DNA from: Mycobacterium sp. ACS1612 | GTDB lineage: Bacteria > Actinomycetota > Actinomycetes > Mycobacteriales > Mycobacteriaceae | Length of the DNA: 64,000 nucleotides | Direction of reading: 5' to 3' | NCBI RefSeq assembly: GCF_001667505.1 | Contig: NZ_LZHZ01000066.1 | Coordinates: 1-64,000, forward strand | Shown: piece after piece, positions 26,211-34,829 of the stretch | How positions within the stretch are numbered: the first letter of the stretch is position 1 | Layout of the letters: each line of letters opens with the position of its first letter | The notes under the pieces: generated by a model | What the model was told of the DNA's origin: nothing | Database searches by the model: none | The model's input: only the letters and a program-made list of their open reading frames with translations | Position numbers and translations under genes: made by a program

Positions 26211-27439
26211 GGCAGGCTGTGCAGTCCTTCCTTGACGCGCTTGCGGGCCGTGTCGATGCTCAGGTCGCCGACCGGTTCGCCGTCGCGCACCAGATCGACG
26301 GTCAGCAGGCGCCCTGACTCGTCGCGCGGTGGCTGGGCGTAGGGGTACACGATCTCCTCGACGATGGTGCCGGTGGTCTTACACGTCCGCAGCGCCTGTT
26401 TGCGTCCGCCGTGGGACTCCTTAAGGCTGCTGCGTTTCTCGACGGGCATGCCGTCGACCTCCACCAACTTGTAGACCATGCTGGCGGTCGGCGCGCCGGA
26501 ACCGGTCACCACCGAAGTGCCGACGCCGTAGATGTCGACGGGTTCGGCGCGCAACGCCGCGATCGCGAACTCGTCGAGGTCGCCGGACACCACGATCCGG
26601 GTCTTGGTGGCGCCGAGACGGTCCAGTTGATCGCGGACCTGGCGCGCCATCACGCCGAGGTCGCCGGAGTCGATCCGCACCGCGCCCAGTTCAGTGCCCG
26701 CCACGTCGACGGCGTTGGCCACCCCCTGCGTGATGTCGTAGGTGTCGACGAGCAGCGTGGTGCCGACGCCGAGCGCGTCGACCTGAGCTTTGAACGCGGC
26801 CTTCTCGTCGGGCCCCCCGCCGGTGGTGTGCAGCAGCGTGAACGCGTGCGCGCTGGTGCCAAGGGCGGGCACGCCGTGGCGGCGTTGCGCCTCGAGATTC
26901 GACGACCCGGTGAATCCGGCGATGTAGGCCGCGCGCGCCGCGGCGACCGCAGCCTGCTCATGAGTGCGCCGTGAGCCCATTTCGATCAGCGGGCGTTCGA
27001 TGGCCGCGCTGACCATCCGCGCGGCGGCCGAGGCGATCGCCGTGTCATGGTTGAAGATCGACAGCGCAAGCGTCTCGAGCAGAACGCATTCGCCGAAGGT
27101 TCCGTGCACCGACAGCACCGGCGAGCCGGGGAAGTACAGCTCACCTTCGGTGTAACCGTCGACGTCGCCGGAGAACCGGTAGTCGGCGAGGTACGCGAGC
27201 GTTTCACGATCCATCGAAGGTTCCAGCGACGCCAGGGCGGCGTCGTCGAACCTGAACTCCGCCAATGCTTCCACGAACCGCGCGGTGCCCGCGACGATCC
27301 CGTAACGCCTGCCCTCCGGCAGCCGGCGGGCGAAGATCTCGAAGCTGGCGCGGCGGTGCGCGCTGCCGTCCCGGAGCGCCGCCGCGAGCATCGTCAGCTC
27401 GTATTTGTCGGTCAGCAACGCCGGAGAAGCAGAAGACAC
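26141..27439 (-). CDS. pncB: Nicotinate phosphoribosyltransferase
   Basis: A 432-aa enzyme that makes nicotinate mononucleotide from nicotinate and PRPP, the entry step of NAD salvage. The N-terminus LLTDKYELTMLAAALRDG, the central RRTHEQAAVAAARAAYIAGF and the phosphate-binding/His region GTSAHAFTLLH mark the family. The start is GTG 27439 (VSSASPALLTDKYEL); in-frame sequence further upstream runs into the divergent clpS. It is the orthologue of Rv1330c (pncB1) and overlaps dinG at its end. Confidence 0.92.
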   Translation of the reverse strand: MSSASPALLTDKYELTMLAAALRDGSAHRRASFEIFARRLPEGRRYGIVAGTARFVEALAEFRFDDAALASLEPSMDRETLAYLADYRFSGDVDGYTEGELYFPGSPVLSVHGTFGECVLLETLALSIFNHDTAIASAAARMVSAAIERPLIEMGSRRTHEQAAVAAARAAYIAGFTGSSNLEAQRRHGVPALGTSAHAFTLLHTTGGGPDEKAAFKAQVDALGVGTTLLVDTYDITQGVANAVDVAGTELGAVRIDSGDLGVMARQVRDQLDRLGATKTRIVVSGDLDEFAIAALRAEPVDIYGVGTSVVTGSGAPTASMVYKLVEVDGMPVEKRSSLKESHGGRKQALRTCKTTGTIVEEIVYPYAQPPRDESGRLLTVDLVRDGEPVGDLSIDTARKRVKEGLHSLPWDGLKLSKGEPAVPTRMIPPSR

Positions 27440-27482
27440 ACCGCAACGGTAACGGTTGAGCGACCTCGGTATCCTGATCCAC

Positions 27483-27785
27483 ATGGTTACTCCGGCGAAG
27501 ACCCGCCCGGGAACCCGCGAGGAACGGGATGTCAAGAGCACCGAGGCGACGGACGCCCCCTGGGTGACCATCGTCTGGGACGACCCCGTGAATCTGATGA
27601 CATACGTGACGTATGTCTTCCAGAAGTTGTTCGGTTACAGCGAGCCGCATGCGACCAAGCTCATGCTGCAGGTGCACAACGAAGGCAAGGCCGTGGTGTC
27701 AGCAGGCAGCCGCGAGTCGATGGAGGTCGACGTGTCCAAGCTCCATGCCGCAGGCTTGTGGGCGACCATGCAGCAGGACCGCTGA
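27483..27785 (+). CDS. clpS: ATP-dependent Clp protease adaptor ClpS
   Basis: A 100-aa N-degron recognition adaptor that delivers proteins with destabilising N-terminal residues to ClpC/ClpP. The core WVTIVWDDPVNLMTYVTYVF and the HNEGKAVVSAG segment match the ClpS fold; the first 25 residues are the flexible arm. The ATG at 27483 lies 43 nt from the divergent pncB start. It is followed after 7 nt by the DUF2017 gene, as Rv1331-Rv1332. Confidence 0.93.
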   Translation: MVTPAKTRPGTREERDVKSTEATDAPWVTIVWDDPVNLMTYVTYVFQKLFGYSEPHATKLMLQVHNEGKAVVSAGSRESMEVDVSKLHAAGLWATMQQDR

Positions 27786-27792
27786 TCCGGCT

Positions 27793-28374
27793 GTGCGTAA
27801 GTGGAAGCGGGTCGAAACCCCCGAGGGCCCGCGGTTTCGGTCCGCATTTGCCGCGCACGAGGCAGGCCTGCTCAGCAGCCTGGTGACGTCGATGCTGGGC
27901 ATGCTGGAGGAACGCGAATCATCCGCTCCCGCAGACGAACTCCACGAGATCACCGGGATGAAGACCGGCAACTCCACGCCGCCGCAGGACGAAACGATGA
28001 AGCGCCTGCTTCCGGATTTTTACCGTCCGCAGAATGACCATCCCGCGGGCTCGGGCACCATGGAGAGCCTGAACAGCGCGCTGCGAAGCCTGCATGAACC
28101 CGAGATCATCAACGCGAAACGCGAAGCGGCGCAACGGTTGTTGGACACCTGCCCGAAGGGTGGCGGCAAGTTCGAACTGACCGAGGACGACGCCAACGCA
28201 TGGGCGGCCGCGGTCAACGATGTGCGGCTGGCCCTCGGCACCATGCTCGACATCGGCCCGAACGGTCCCGACGCGCTGCCGACGGATCATCCGATGTCCG
28301 GACACCTCGACGTGTACCAGTGGCTGACCGTGTTGCAGGAGTACCTCGTCCTTGGCCTGATGGGCAAGAGATGA
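27793..28374 (+). CDS. DUF2017 family protein
   Basis: A 193-aa cytosolic protein from GTG 27793 (VRKWKRVETPEGPRFRSAF). It is largely alpha-helical and charged, with RLLPDFYRPQ and NDVRLALGTMLDIG segments conserved in actinobacterial DUF2017 proteins. Its constant place after clpS suggests a proteolysis link, but no catalytic motif is visible. It corresponds to Rv1332. The stop overlaps the next start (ATGA), so it is coupled to the peptidase gene. Confidence 0.88.
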   Translation: MRKWKRVETPEGPRFRSAFAAHEAGLLSSLVTSMLGMLEERESSAPADELHEITGMKTGNSTPPQDETMKRLLPDFYRPQNDHPAGSGTMESLNSALRSLHEPEIINAKREAAQRLLDTCPKGGGKFELTEDDANAWAAAVNDVRLALGTMLDIGPNGPDALPTDHPMSGHLDVYQWLTVLQEYLVLGLMGKR

Positions 28375-29390
28375 GTTCGATCACCGACGTCGGCGGCATC
28401 CTCGTCGGCCAGTATGAGCGCCTGGACGACGACGTCACGCTCGGCGCCGGCTGGGCCAGCGGCACCACCGTCGTACTCGCGCCGCCGGGCACGGTCGGCG
28501 CGGTCGACGGTCGCGGCGGAGCGCCAGGCACTCGGGAAACTGACCTGCTCGACCCGATGAACTCGGTCTGCCATGCGGATGCGATTGTGCTCAGCGGTGG
28601 CAGCGCCTTCGGGCTCGCGGCCGCCGACGGCGTGATGACCTTCCTCGAGGAGCAGGGCCGCGGTGTGGCGATGGAAGGCGGCGTGGTGCCGATCGTGCCC
28701 GCCGCGGTGGTCTTCGATCTTCCCGTCGGCGGGTGGAAGAACCGGCCCACCGCCGAGTTCGGCTACGCCGCCGCGCAGAGCGCGGGTACTGAAGTGGCCG
28801 TCGGGTCCGTGGGGGCGGGCACCGGCGCGCGCGTCGGGGCGCTCAAGGGCGGGGTGGGCACCGCGTCGGTCACGCTGGACTCCGGCGTCACCGTCGGCGC
28901 GATCGTGGTGGTCAACGCGGCGGGCGACGTGGTCGACACCGAAACCGGGTTGCCGTGGCTGGCGTATCAAATCGAGGAGTTCGGTCTGGTGTCGCCGCCC
29001 GCCGACCAGATCGCTGCCTACGCCGCCCGGCGCGCCGAGTTCAGCCCACTCAACACCACGATCGCAGCGGTGGCCACCGACGCGGCGCTGAGCCCCGCAG
29101 GCTGCCGCCGAGTCGCGGTGGCTGCCCACAGCGGCCTGTCCCGCACCATCCGCCCGTGTCACACCCCACTGGACGGCGACACGGTGTTCGTGCTGGCCAC
29201 CGGCGCAATCGAGGTGCCGCCGGACCCCTTGACACCTGCATCGATGTCGCCTGAGACGCCGCTGATCACCGCGGTCGGGGCCGCGGCGGCGGACTGTCTG
29301 GCGCATGCGGTGCTGGTGGGTGTGTTGGCCGCCGAGTCGGTCGCCGGAATACCGTCGTACCGGGACATGTTGCCCGGAGCGTTCGGATGA
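28371..29390 (+). CDS. P1/DmpA-family self-processing aminopeptidase
   Basis: A 339-aa N-terminal-nucleophile hydrolase. Family blocks: ITDVGGILVGQYER, AIVLSGGSAFGLAAADGVM and the processing region PLNTTIAAVATDAALS, where the precursor is expected to self-cleave before a Thr that becomes the catalytic nucleophile. Relatives cleave N-terminal residues or beta-peptides; the natural substrate in mycobacteria is not certain. The ATG overlaps the DUF2017 stop by four bases. It is the orthologue of Rv1333. Confidence 0.88.
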   Translation: MSSITDVGGILVGQYERLDDDVTLGAGWASGTTVVLAPPGTVGAVDGRGGAPGTRETDLLDPMNSVCHADAIVLSGGSAFGLAAADGVMTFLEEQGRGVAMEGGVVPIVPAAVVFDLPVGGWKNRPTAEFGYAAAQSAGTEVAVGSVGAGTGARVGALKGGVGTASVTLDSGVTVGAIVVVNAAGDVVDTETGLPWLAYQIEEFGLVSPPADQIAAYAARRAEFSPLNTTIAAVATDAALSPAGCRRVAVAAHSGLSRTIRPCHTPLDGDTVFVLATGAIEVPPDPLTPASMSPETPLITAVGAAAADCLAHAVLVGVLAAESVAGIPSYRDMLPGAFG

Positions 29391-29414
29391 GGCCCGGCGC
29401 AGAAAGGAACTGAC

Positions 29415-29828
29415 GTGTTGGTGATCCGCGCCGACCTGGTCGACGCCATGGTCGCGCATGCCCGCGCCGACCATCCGGACGAGGCGTGCGGGGTGATCGC
29501 GGGCGCGGAGGGGTCGGACCGGCCCGAGCGGTTCATCCCGATGGTCAACGCCGAGCGGTCGCCGACGTTCTACCGGTTCGACTCCGGTGAGCAACTCAAG
29601 GTGTGGCGGGCCATGGACCAAGCCGACGAGGCGCCCGTCGTGATCTACCACTCGCACACCGCGACCGAGGCCTATCCGAGCCGCACCGACATCTCGTATG
29701 CGTCCGAGCCCGATGCGCACTACGTACTCGTTTCGACGCGCGATCCCGATCAACACGAGTTGCGCAGTTACCGCATCCTCGACGGTGTCGTCACCGAGGA
29801 ACCCGTCAAAATCGTTGAGCAGTACTAG
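29415..29828 (+). CDS. mec: JAMM metalloprotease Mec (CysO-cysteine hydrolase)
   Basis: A 137-aa JAB1/MPN protein with Glu23, the His79-x-His81 pair and Asp92 (YHSHTATEAYPSRTD), the full zinc site. In M. tuberculosis Mec (Rv1334) releases cysteine from the CysO-cysteine adduct made by CysM, completing sulfide-to-cysteine synthesis. The GTG at 29415 is the start, with AAAGGAA upstream. It is the first gene of mec-cysO-cysM. Confidence 0.93.
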   Translation: MLVIRADLVDAMVAHARADHPDEACGVIAGAEGSDRPERFIPMVNAERSPTFYRFDSGEQLKVWRAMDQADEAPVVIYHSHTATEAYPSRTDISYASEPDAHYVLVSTRDPDQHELRSYRILDGVVTEEPVKIVEQY

Positions 29829-29840
29829 AAAGGCTTAGTC

Positions 29841-30122
29841 ATGGCTGTTGAGGTTTCCATCCCGACCATCCTGCGCACCCACACCGGTGGCGAGAAGCGG
29901 GTCTCCGCATCAGGAGCCACGCTGCAGGACGTGATCAGCGACCTGGAGGCCAATTACTCAGGCATCTCCGAGCGCCTCATCGACCCCGCCAACCCTGGCA
30001 AGCTGCACCGCTTCGTCAACGTCTACGTCAACGACGAGGATGTGCGGTTCTCCGGCGGACTGGACACCGCGATCAGCGACGGCGATTCGGTGACGATCCT
30101 GCCCGCCGTCGCAGGCGGCTAG
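29841..30122 (+). CDS. cysO: Sulfur-carrier protein CysO
   Basis: This 93-aa ubiquitin-fold (ThiS/MoaD-like) protein ends in the Gly-Gly needed for C-terminal thiocarboxylation (PAVAGG). The thiocarboxylate donates sulfur to CysM. Lengths and motifs (LRTHTGGEKRV, HRFVNVYVNDEDVRF) match Rv1335. It lies 12 nt after mec and 1 nt before cysM. Confidence 0.95.
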   Translation: MAVEVSIPTILRTHTGGEKRVSASGATLQDVISDLEANYSGISERLIDPANPGKLHRFVNVYVNDEDVRFSGGLDTAISDGDSVTILPAVAGG

Positions 30123-30123
30123 A

Positions 30124-31086
30124 TTGACGCGCTACGACTCGCTGCTGCACGCGCTCGGCCACACGCCTTTGGTTGCGCTGCACCGGCTTTCGCCGAAGTG
30201 GGATGACGAGCCTCATGTCCGGCTGTGGGCCAAGCTCGAGGACCGCAATCCGACCGGGTCGATCAAGGATCGGCCCGCGCTGCGGATGATCGAGGACGCC
30301 GAACGCAAGGGCCTGCTGCAGCCGGGCGCGACGATCCTGGAGCCGACGAGCGGCAACACCGGCATCTCGCTGGCGATGGCCGCGCTGCTCAAGGGCTACC
30401 GGATGATCTGTGTGATGCCCGAGAACACCTCGATCGAGCGTAGACAACTGCTCGAGTTGTACGGCGCGAAGATCATCTACTCGCCTGCCGAGGGCGGCTC
30501 GAACACCGCCGTCGCGCACGCCAAAGAGCTTGCGGCGCAGAATCCTTCGTGGGTGATGCTGTACCAGTACGGCAACGAGTCCAACACGTTGGCGCATTAC
30601 GAGGGCACCGGACCCGAGTTGCTCGCCGACCTGCCCGCGATCACCCACTTCGTCGCGGGCCTCGGCACCACCGGCACGTTGATGGGAACCGGACGGTATC
30701 TGCGTGAGCAGGTGCCCGATGTGCAGATCGTCGCCGCCGAACCCCGCTACGGGGAAGGCGTTTACGCGTTGCGCAACATCGACGAGGGCTTCATTCCCGA
30801 GCTGTACGACCCGGACGTGCTCACCACTCGCTACTCCGTCGGCTCCTACGACGCGATCAAGCGCACCCGCGAGCTGGTGCAGGTGGAAGGCATCTTCGCC
30901 GGCATCTCCACCGGCGCCGTGCTGCACGCCGCGCTGGGCATGGCGGCCAAGGCGGTCAAGGCGGGGGAGCGGGCCGATATCGCGTTCGTGGTCGCGGACG
31001 CCGGGTGGAAGTACCTGTCGACCGGCGCATACGCCGGTAGCCTGGACGATGCCGAAGATGCGTTGGAAGGGCAGCTATGGGCATGA
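30124..31086 (+). CDS. cysM: O-phosphoserine sulfhydrylase CysM (CysO-dependent)
   Basis: A 320-aa PLP enzyme from TTG 30124. The Schiff-base Lys48 is in NPTGSIKDRPA and the substrate loop is TSGNTGIS. It forms cysteine on the CysO C-terminus from O-phosphoserine, an oxidative-stress-resistant cysteine route. It is the orthologue of Rv1336. It starts 2 nt after cysO and its last codons overlap the rhomboid start by 10 nt. Confidence 0.95.
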   Translation: MTRYDSLLHALGHTPLVALHRLSPKWDDEPHVRLWAKLEDRNPTGSIKDRPALRMIEDAERKGLLQPGATILEPTSGNTGISLAMAALLKGYRMICVMPENTSIERRQLLELYGAKIIYSPAEGGSNTAVAHAKELAAQNPSWVMLYQYGNESNTLAHYEGTGPELLADLPAITHFVAGLGTTGTLMGTGRYLREQVPDVQIVAAEPRYGEGVYALRNIDEGFIPELYDPDVLTTRYSVGSYDAIKRTRELVQVEGIFAGISTGAVLHAALGMAAKAVKAGERADIAFVVADAGWKYLSTGAYAGSLDDAEDALEGQLWA

Positions 31087-31760
31087 CGGGCCCCGGGTAT
31101 CCCACGACCCAAGAGCCGAAGAAGCGGCCCGCGTGGGTGGTCGGCGGGGTCACCATCGTCACGTTCGTCGCAATTCTGTGGATCGTCGAGCTGATCGATT
31201 CGCTGTCGAACCACCGCCTCGACGACAACGGCATCCGGCCGCTGGAGACCGACGGTCTGATGGGCATTCTGTTCGCGCCGCTGCTGCATGCGAACTGGGA
31301 TCACCTGATCGCCAACACCATTCCGGCGCTGATTCTCGGTTTCCTGATGACCCTGGCCGGGATGTCGCGGTTCATCTTCGCCACCGTGATCATCTGGCTG
31401 CTCGGCGGCATCGGCACCTGGTTGATCGGCAACATCGGCGCGCATTGCCCGTATGTCGGCGTCCGCTGCGAGGCCAACCACATCGGGGCCTCCGGCCTGA
31501 TCTTCGGCTGGCTGGCGTTTCTGATCGTGTTCGGCTTCTTCACCCGCAAGATCTGGGAGATCGTCGTCGGCGTCATCGTGCTGTTCGTCTACGGCAGCGT
31601 GCTGCTCGGCGTGCTGCCGGGCACCCCGGGAGTGTCGTGGCAGGGCCACCTGTGCGGTGCGGTCGCGGGGGTCTTCGCGGCGTATCTGCTGTCCGGTCCG
31701 GAACGTAAGGCGCGCGAGCAACGTAAACGCAAAGCGGCGAACCCATACCTGACGACGTGA
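31077..31760 (+). CDS. Rhomboid-family intramembrane serine protease
   Basis: A 227-aa membrane protein with about six helices. The catalytic Ser139 lies in HIGASGLIFG and His191 in WQGHLCGAVAG; HANWDHLIANT is the family motif of the second helix. A basic C-terminal tail (ERKAREQRKRK) lies in the cytosol. It corresponds to Rv1337; the substrate is unknown. The ATG at 31077 (GGAAGG 7 nt upstream) overlaps cysM; an ATG two codons on is possible. Its stop overlaps the murI start (GTGA). Confidence 0.9.
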   Translation: MGMTGPGYPTTQEPKKRPAWVVGGVTIVTFVAILWIVELIDSLSNHRLDDNGIRPLETDGLMGILFAPLLHANWDHLIANTIPALILGFLMTLAGMSRFIFATVIIWLLGGIGTWLIGNIGAHCPYVGVRCEANHIGASGLIFGWLAFLIVFGFFTRKIWEIVVGVIVLFVYGSVLLGVLPGTPGVSWQGHLCGAVAGVFAAYLLSGPERKAREQRKRKAANPYLTT

Positions 31761-32581
31761 GCTCCGCAATGGCGCCCGTCGGGATCTTCGACTCCGGCGT
31801 CGGCGGACTGACGGTGGCCCGGGCGATCATCGACCAACTGCCCGACGAGGACATCATCTACGTCGGCGATACCGGCAACGGCCCGTACGGCCCGCTGACC
31901 ATTCCCGAGATCCGCGCCCACGCGCTGGCGATCGGCGACGACCTCGTCTCACGCGGAGTCAAAGCGGTGGTGATCGCATGCAACACCGCGTCGTCGGCGA
32001 TGCTGCGCGACGCCCGCGAGCGCTACGCGCCGGTGCCCGTCGTCGAGGTGATCCTGCCCGCGGTCCGGCGCGCGGTGGCCGCGACCAGAAACGGCCGCAT
32101 CGGCGTGATCGGCACCGCGGCCACCATCGCATCGGGCGCCTATCAGGACGCGTTCGCCGCGGCCCGCGACACCGAGGTGATCGGCGTGGCATGCCCGCGG
32201 TTCGTCGACTTCGTCGAGCGCGGCGTGACCAGCGGCCGCCAGGTGCTCGGCCTCGCGGAGGGTTATCTGGAGCCGCTGCAGCGCGCGGAGGTCGACACCC
32301 TGGTGCTGGGCTGCACGCACTACCCGATGCTGTCGGGGCTGATCCAGTTGGCGATGGGCGATCAGGTCACGTTGGTGTCCAGTGCCGAGGAGACAGCTAA
32401 GGACTTGCTGAGAGTGCTCACCGAACTGGATTTGCTGCGGCCACACGACGCTCCGCAGGCCCGTCGACTCTTCGAATCGACGGGCGATCCGGGGGCCTTC
32501 ACCACGCTCGCGGCTCGATTCCTCGGCCCCAGTCTGGACGGTGTTCGGCCTGTTCAACGTCACGTTGCGGCCCAAAGGTGA
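31757..32581 (+). CDS. murI: Glutamate racemase
   Basis: A 274-aa cofactor-independent racemase that supplies D-glutamate for peptidoglycan. Both catalytic cysteines are present: Cys75 (IACNTASS) and Cys185 (LGCTHYPM). The N-terminal IGIFDSGVGGLTV-type motif is clear. The GTG at 31757 overlaps the rhomboid stop; an internal ATG four codons on is an alternative. It is the orthologue of Rv1338. Confidence 0.94.
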   Translation: MSSAMAPVGIFDSGVGGLTVARAIIDQLPDEDIIYVGDTGNGPYGPLTIPEIRAHALAIGDDLVSRGVKAVVIACNTASSAMLRDARERYAPVPVVEVILPAVRRAVAATRNGRIGVIGTAATIASGAYQDAFAAARDTEVIGVACPRFVDFVERGVTSGRQVLGLAEGYLEPLQRAEVDTLVLGCTHYPMLSGLIQLAMGDQVTLVSSAEETAKDLLRVLTELDLLRPHDAPQARRLFESTGDPGAFTTLAARFLGPSLDGVRPVQRHVAAQR

Positions 32582-32639
32582 TTTCTGTCGTGCAAACGGG
32601 CGATGTTTTCGTCAACCGGACTACGGGCATGGCAAGCTA

Positions 32640-33413
32640 GTGAATGTGCGAATCACCGTACTCGGTTGCTCCGGCAGTGTTGTCGGGCCTGATTCGCCGG
32701 CATCGGGGTATCTTCTGACCGCGCCCGATACCCCGCCCATGGTCATCGATTTCGGTGGCGGCGTGCTTGGTGCTCTGCAACGCCACGCCGACCCCAACTC
32801 CGTGCACGTGCTGCTTTCGCATCTGCATGCCGACCACTGTCTGGACTTGCCCGGCCTGTTCGTGTGGCGTCGTTACCACCCCACACCTGCCGCCCAGCGC
32901 GGGCTGATGTACGGCCCGGCCAACACGTGGGCGCGACTGGGTGCGGCGTCGTCGCCCGAGGGCGGGGAGATCGACGATTTCTCCGACATCTTCGATATCC
33001 GGCACTGGGTGGACAACCAGGCGGTGGAGATAGGCGCGCTTTCGGTCGTGCCGAAGTTGGTGTGCCATCCGACCGAGTCCTACGGGCTGCGGATCACCGA
33101 TCCGACCGGCGCGACGCTGGTGTACAGCGGTGACACCGGCTATTGCGATCAACTGATCGATCTGGCGCACGACGCCGACGTGTTCTTGTGCGAGGCGTCG
33201 TGGACCCATTCGCACGAGCGGCCGCCGAAGCTGCATCTGTCGGGCACCGAGGCCGGCCGGGCAGCCGCGCAGGCGGGTGTGCGGGAGCTGCTGTTGACGC
33301 ACATTCCGCCGTGGACGTCGCGCGAGGACGTCATCAGCGAGGCGAAGGCGGAGTTCGACGGCCCGGTGCATGCGGTCGTCTGCAACGAGACGTTTGACAT
33401 CGCGCGGGCTTGA
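32640..33413 (+). CDS. Metallo-beta-lactamase-fold cyclic-AMP phosphodiesterase (Rv1339 type)
   Basis: A 257-aa protein with the metal-binding HLHADHCLDL motif and downstream His/Asp ligands (CHPTESYG, YSGDTGYCDQL, LTHIPPW). Its sequence is very close to Rv1339, which has been described as an atypical class II cAMP phosphodiesterase; with two class III cyclases in this window it would supply the degradation side of cAMP signalling. The GTG at 32640 is chosen over GTG 32646 and upstream in-frame sequence. The stop lies inside the first copy of a short tandem repeat. Confidence 0.88.
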   Translation: MNVRITVLGCSGSVVGPDSPASGYLLTAPDTPPMVIDFGGGVLGALQRHADPNSVHVLLSHLHADHCLDLPGLFVWRRYHPTPAAQRGLMYGPANTWARLGAASSPEGGEIDDFSDIFDIRHWVDNQAVEIGALSVVPKLVCHPTESYGLRITDPTGATLVYSGDTGYCDQLIDLAHDADVFLCEASWTHSHERPPKLHLSGTEAGRAAAQAGVRELLLTHIPPWTSREDVISEAKAEFDGPVHAVVCNETFDIARA

Positions 33414-33493
33414 GCGCGGTCAGACCCAGCGCGGGCTGAGCGCGGTCAGACTCAGCGCGGTCAGACTCAGCGCGGGCCTGAGCGCGGTCAGAC
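33413..33493. repeat. Short intergenic tandem repeat, four copies of AGCGCGGTCAGAC
   Basis: AGCGCGGTCAGAC occurs exactly at 33413-33425, 33439-33451, 33454-33466 and 33481-33493, with CAGCGCGG between copies. The spacings are 26, 15 and 27 nt, so two unit lengths alternate. It fills nearly all of the gap between the phosphodiesterase stop and the rphA start. Confidence 0.9.
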
Positions 33494-33510
33494 CCAGCGG
33501 TTAGGGTTGG

Positions 33511-34296
33511 ATGGTGTCCAGACGAGAAGACGGCCGCCTCGACGACGAGCTTCGCCCGGTCCGCATCACCCGTGGTTTCACCTCCCACCCGGCCGGTTCG
33601 GTGCTGGTGGAGTTCGGCGAGACCAGGGTGATGTGCGCGGCGAGCGTGACCGAAGGCGTGCCGCGCTGGCGTAAGGGCTCCGGGCTCGGCTGGCTGACTG
33701 CCGAATACGCGATGCTGCCGGCCGCCACCCACGAGCGCTCCGACCGCGAGTCGGTCAAGGGCCGCGTCGGCGGGCGCACGCAGGAAATCAGTCGGCTGGT
33801 CGGCCGGTCATTGCGCGCGTGCATCGATCTGGCGGCACTGGGGGAGAACACCATCGCGCTCGACTGCGATGTGCTGCAGGCCGACGGCGGCACCCGCACG
33901 GCGGCGATCACCGGCGCGTACGTGGCGCTCGCCGACGCGGTCACGTACCTGGGCGCGGCGGGCAAGTTGTCGGATCCGCGGCCGTTGTCGTGTGCGATCG
34001 CGGCGGTCAGCGTCGGGGTCGTCGACGGCCGCGTCCGCGTCGACCTGCCGTACTCGGAGGACTCGCGCGCCGAGGTAGACATGAACGTCGTCGCGACCGA
34101 CACCGGCACGCTCGTCGAGATCCAGGGCACCGGCGAGGGGGCGACGTTCCCGCGCTCGACGCTGGACAAGATGCTCGATGCGGCGATGGGCGCGTGTGAG
34201 CAGTTGTTCGCAGTCCAGCGCGAGGCGCTGGAGCTGCCGTATCCCGGCACGCTGCCCGAGTCGACGGAGCCGGCCAAGAAGGCATTCGGAAGCTGA
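33511..34296 (+). CDS. rphA: Ribonuclease PH
   Basis: A 261-aa phosphorolytic 3'-5' exoribonuclease that trims tRNA 3' ends. Typical blocks are REDGRLDDELRPV, GLGWLTAEYAMLPAATHER, the phosphate-site SVKGRVGGRTQEISRLVGRS and the catalytic DCDVLQADGGTRTAAITGAY. The ATG at 33511 or the next codon GTG is the start; the Shine-Dalgarno falls at the end of the tandem repeat (TTAGGG). It is the orthologue of Rv1340. Confidence 0.95.
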   Translation: MVSRREDGRLDDELRPVRITRGFTSHPAGSVLVEFGETRVMCAASVTEGVPRWRKGSGLGWLTAEYAMLPAATHERSDRESVKGRVGGRTQEISRLVGRSLRACIDLAALGENTIALDCDVLQADGGTRTAAITGAYVALADAVTYLGAAGKLSDPRPLSCAIAAVSVGVVDGRVRVDLPYSEDSRAEVDMNVVATDTGTLVEIQGTGEGATFPRSTLDKMLDAAMGACEQLFAVQREALELPYPGTLPESTEPAKKAFGS

Positions 34297-34392
34297 CGCA
34301 CCGGCTCCAAGGATTTTCCAAGGTGTCTCACAGAGGGTGTTGCTCAACCAAAAGCAACGCCACTGAGGTGGTCTCATTGGAAAGGACACGCC

Positions 34393-34779
34393 ATGTCTCG
34401 CACCTTCGTCGCCGCGATGGCTTCCGCGGCCCTGGTGGCCGGCGGTCTGGGCGCCGCGGCCGTGGGATTGGCCGCGGGTACCGCGCAGGCCGCCCCCTTC
34501 TGTTCGCCGTCCAACGCGAAGGAATCACCGTGCGCGCCCCCGGAGGGCCTGCCGGCCTGTAACGCCTTCGGTGAGTGCGGCCAGCTGTGGTGCCCCGGCT
34601 CGGGGATGACCGCACTGCCCGAGTGGGACACGAACGTCTGCCATACCTTCCACTTCGACCCCAACGCGCCATTGACGCAACCGATCAAGATTTCGGGCAA
34701 CCCTCCGGGTCCGCCCGCGCCGCCGCCCCCGCCCTGCATCCTGTTCATCAACTGCTTGCCGGGGCTTACGCATCCCTGA
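34393..34779 (+). CDS. Secreted Cys- and Pro-rich protein
   Basis: A 128-aa protein with a Sec signal peptide (AALVAGGLGAAAVGLAAGTAQA). The mature part has eight cysteines (FCSPSN, SPCAPP, PACNAFGECGQLWCPG, VCHTF, CILFINC) and a PPGPPAPPPPPC proline run. Eight cysteines in fewer than 100 residues suggest a disulfide-stabilised exported protein. It sits between rphA and rdgB, which I recall as direct neighbours in M. tuberculosis, so it is an insertion here. The ATG at 34393 follows GGAAAGGAC. The function is unknown. Confidence 0.82.
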   Translation: MSRTFVAAMASAALVAGGLGAAAVGLAAGTAQAAPFCSPSNAKESPCAPPEGLPACNAFGECGQLWCPGSGMTALPEWDTNVCHTFHFDPNAPLTQPIKISGNPPGPPAPPPPPCILFINCLPGLTHP

Positions 34780-34829
34780 CCTCGCGCGCTGGCGGCTTCG
34801 CGGAAAACGGCGTCTCTAATGTGGGAGCC

